NCBI GenBank assembly: GCA_025355725.1
Contig: JANXZC010000182.1
Location: 1-33,884, forward strand
Reading direction: 5' to 3'
Length of the DNA: 33,884 nt
Source: Syntrophus sp. (in: bacteria)
GTDB lineage: Bacteria > Desulfobacterota > Syntrophia > Syntrophales > UBA8958
Position numbers and translations under genes: made by a program. Positions 33,635 to 33,884 of the stretch are shown piece after piece; the stretch's first letter is position 1; every line of letters begins with the position of its first letter. The notes below the pieces were generated by a model. It was not told the DNA's origin. It did no database searches and was given only the letters and a program-made list of their open reading frames with translations.

Positions 33635-33884
<250 letters not shown>

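Overview
The window looks like a chromosomal segment of an anaerobic deltaproteobacterium (Desulfobacterota). A Syntrophus/Smithella-like member of the Syntrophales is my best guess. The grounds are lysine synthesis through an LL-diaminopimelate aminotransferase (dapF-dapL), moderate-to-high GC, large multi-PAS hybrid histidine kinases, a type I-beta DAHP synthase, a CarD-like regulator and frequent TTG/GTG starts. The taxonomic call is inference; no rRNA or marker phylogeny was available. I saw no tRNA, rRNA, CRISPR array, phage or transposase gene. Apart from small repeats the region is housekeeping DNA.

Layout. (1) 1-3873: the 5' tip of a minus-strand gene, an AT-rich divergent intergenic region, and a soluble hybrid histidine kinase with six PAS domains. 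(2) 3990-6006: dapF and dapL. (3) 6007-10555: a biotin locus, bioB-birA-[inverted-repeat element]-bioY-ecfA-ecfT, headed by a BirA operator interlocked with a promoter, an intrinsic terminator and the bioB ribosome-binding site. (4) 10523-12112: a secreted, lipidated amidohydrolase on the minus strand that overlaps the end of ecfT. (5) 12277-15551: a flavin reductase-like protein, a KefF-like quinone reductase and a KefC-like K+/H+ antiporter. (6) 15625-18028: a second hybrid kinase, ppnP and a two-TM protein. (7) 26998 down to 18035, minus strand: one long aromatic amino acid operon, aroF-aroB-pheA-aroD-aroE-aroA-aroK-aroC-tyrA. It carries all seven shikimate steps plus the Phe and Tyr branch enzymes. 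(8) 27246-29240: a small unknown protein, pcm and an NlpD-like lipoprotein. (9) 29302-33884: a radical SAM protein, carD, a PIN-TRAM membrane protein, ispD, ispF and the start of gltX. This last block resembles the yacL-ispD-ispF-gltX order of Firmicutes.

The most informative non-coding signals are these. The first is a 28-residue leader peptide ORF with eight consecutive aromatic codons (FYFWYYYF) upstream of aroF. It is followed by a terminator and a mutually exclusive hairpin, which together read as a ribosome-mediated attenuator for the whole aromatic operon. The second is the compact bio control region, where transcripts starting at the bio promoter would lack the 5' arm of the terminator, while readthrough from dapL would be terminated. 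The third is two copies of a palindromic element (8108-8232 and 32913-33132) whose terminal repeat supplies the last bases of the stop codon of the gene it abuts.

Several gene starts were moved from the longest open frame on ribosome-binding-site and family-length grounds: dapL, bioB, birA, aroK, aroD, pheA, carD, ispF and the two-TM protein.
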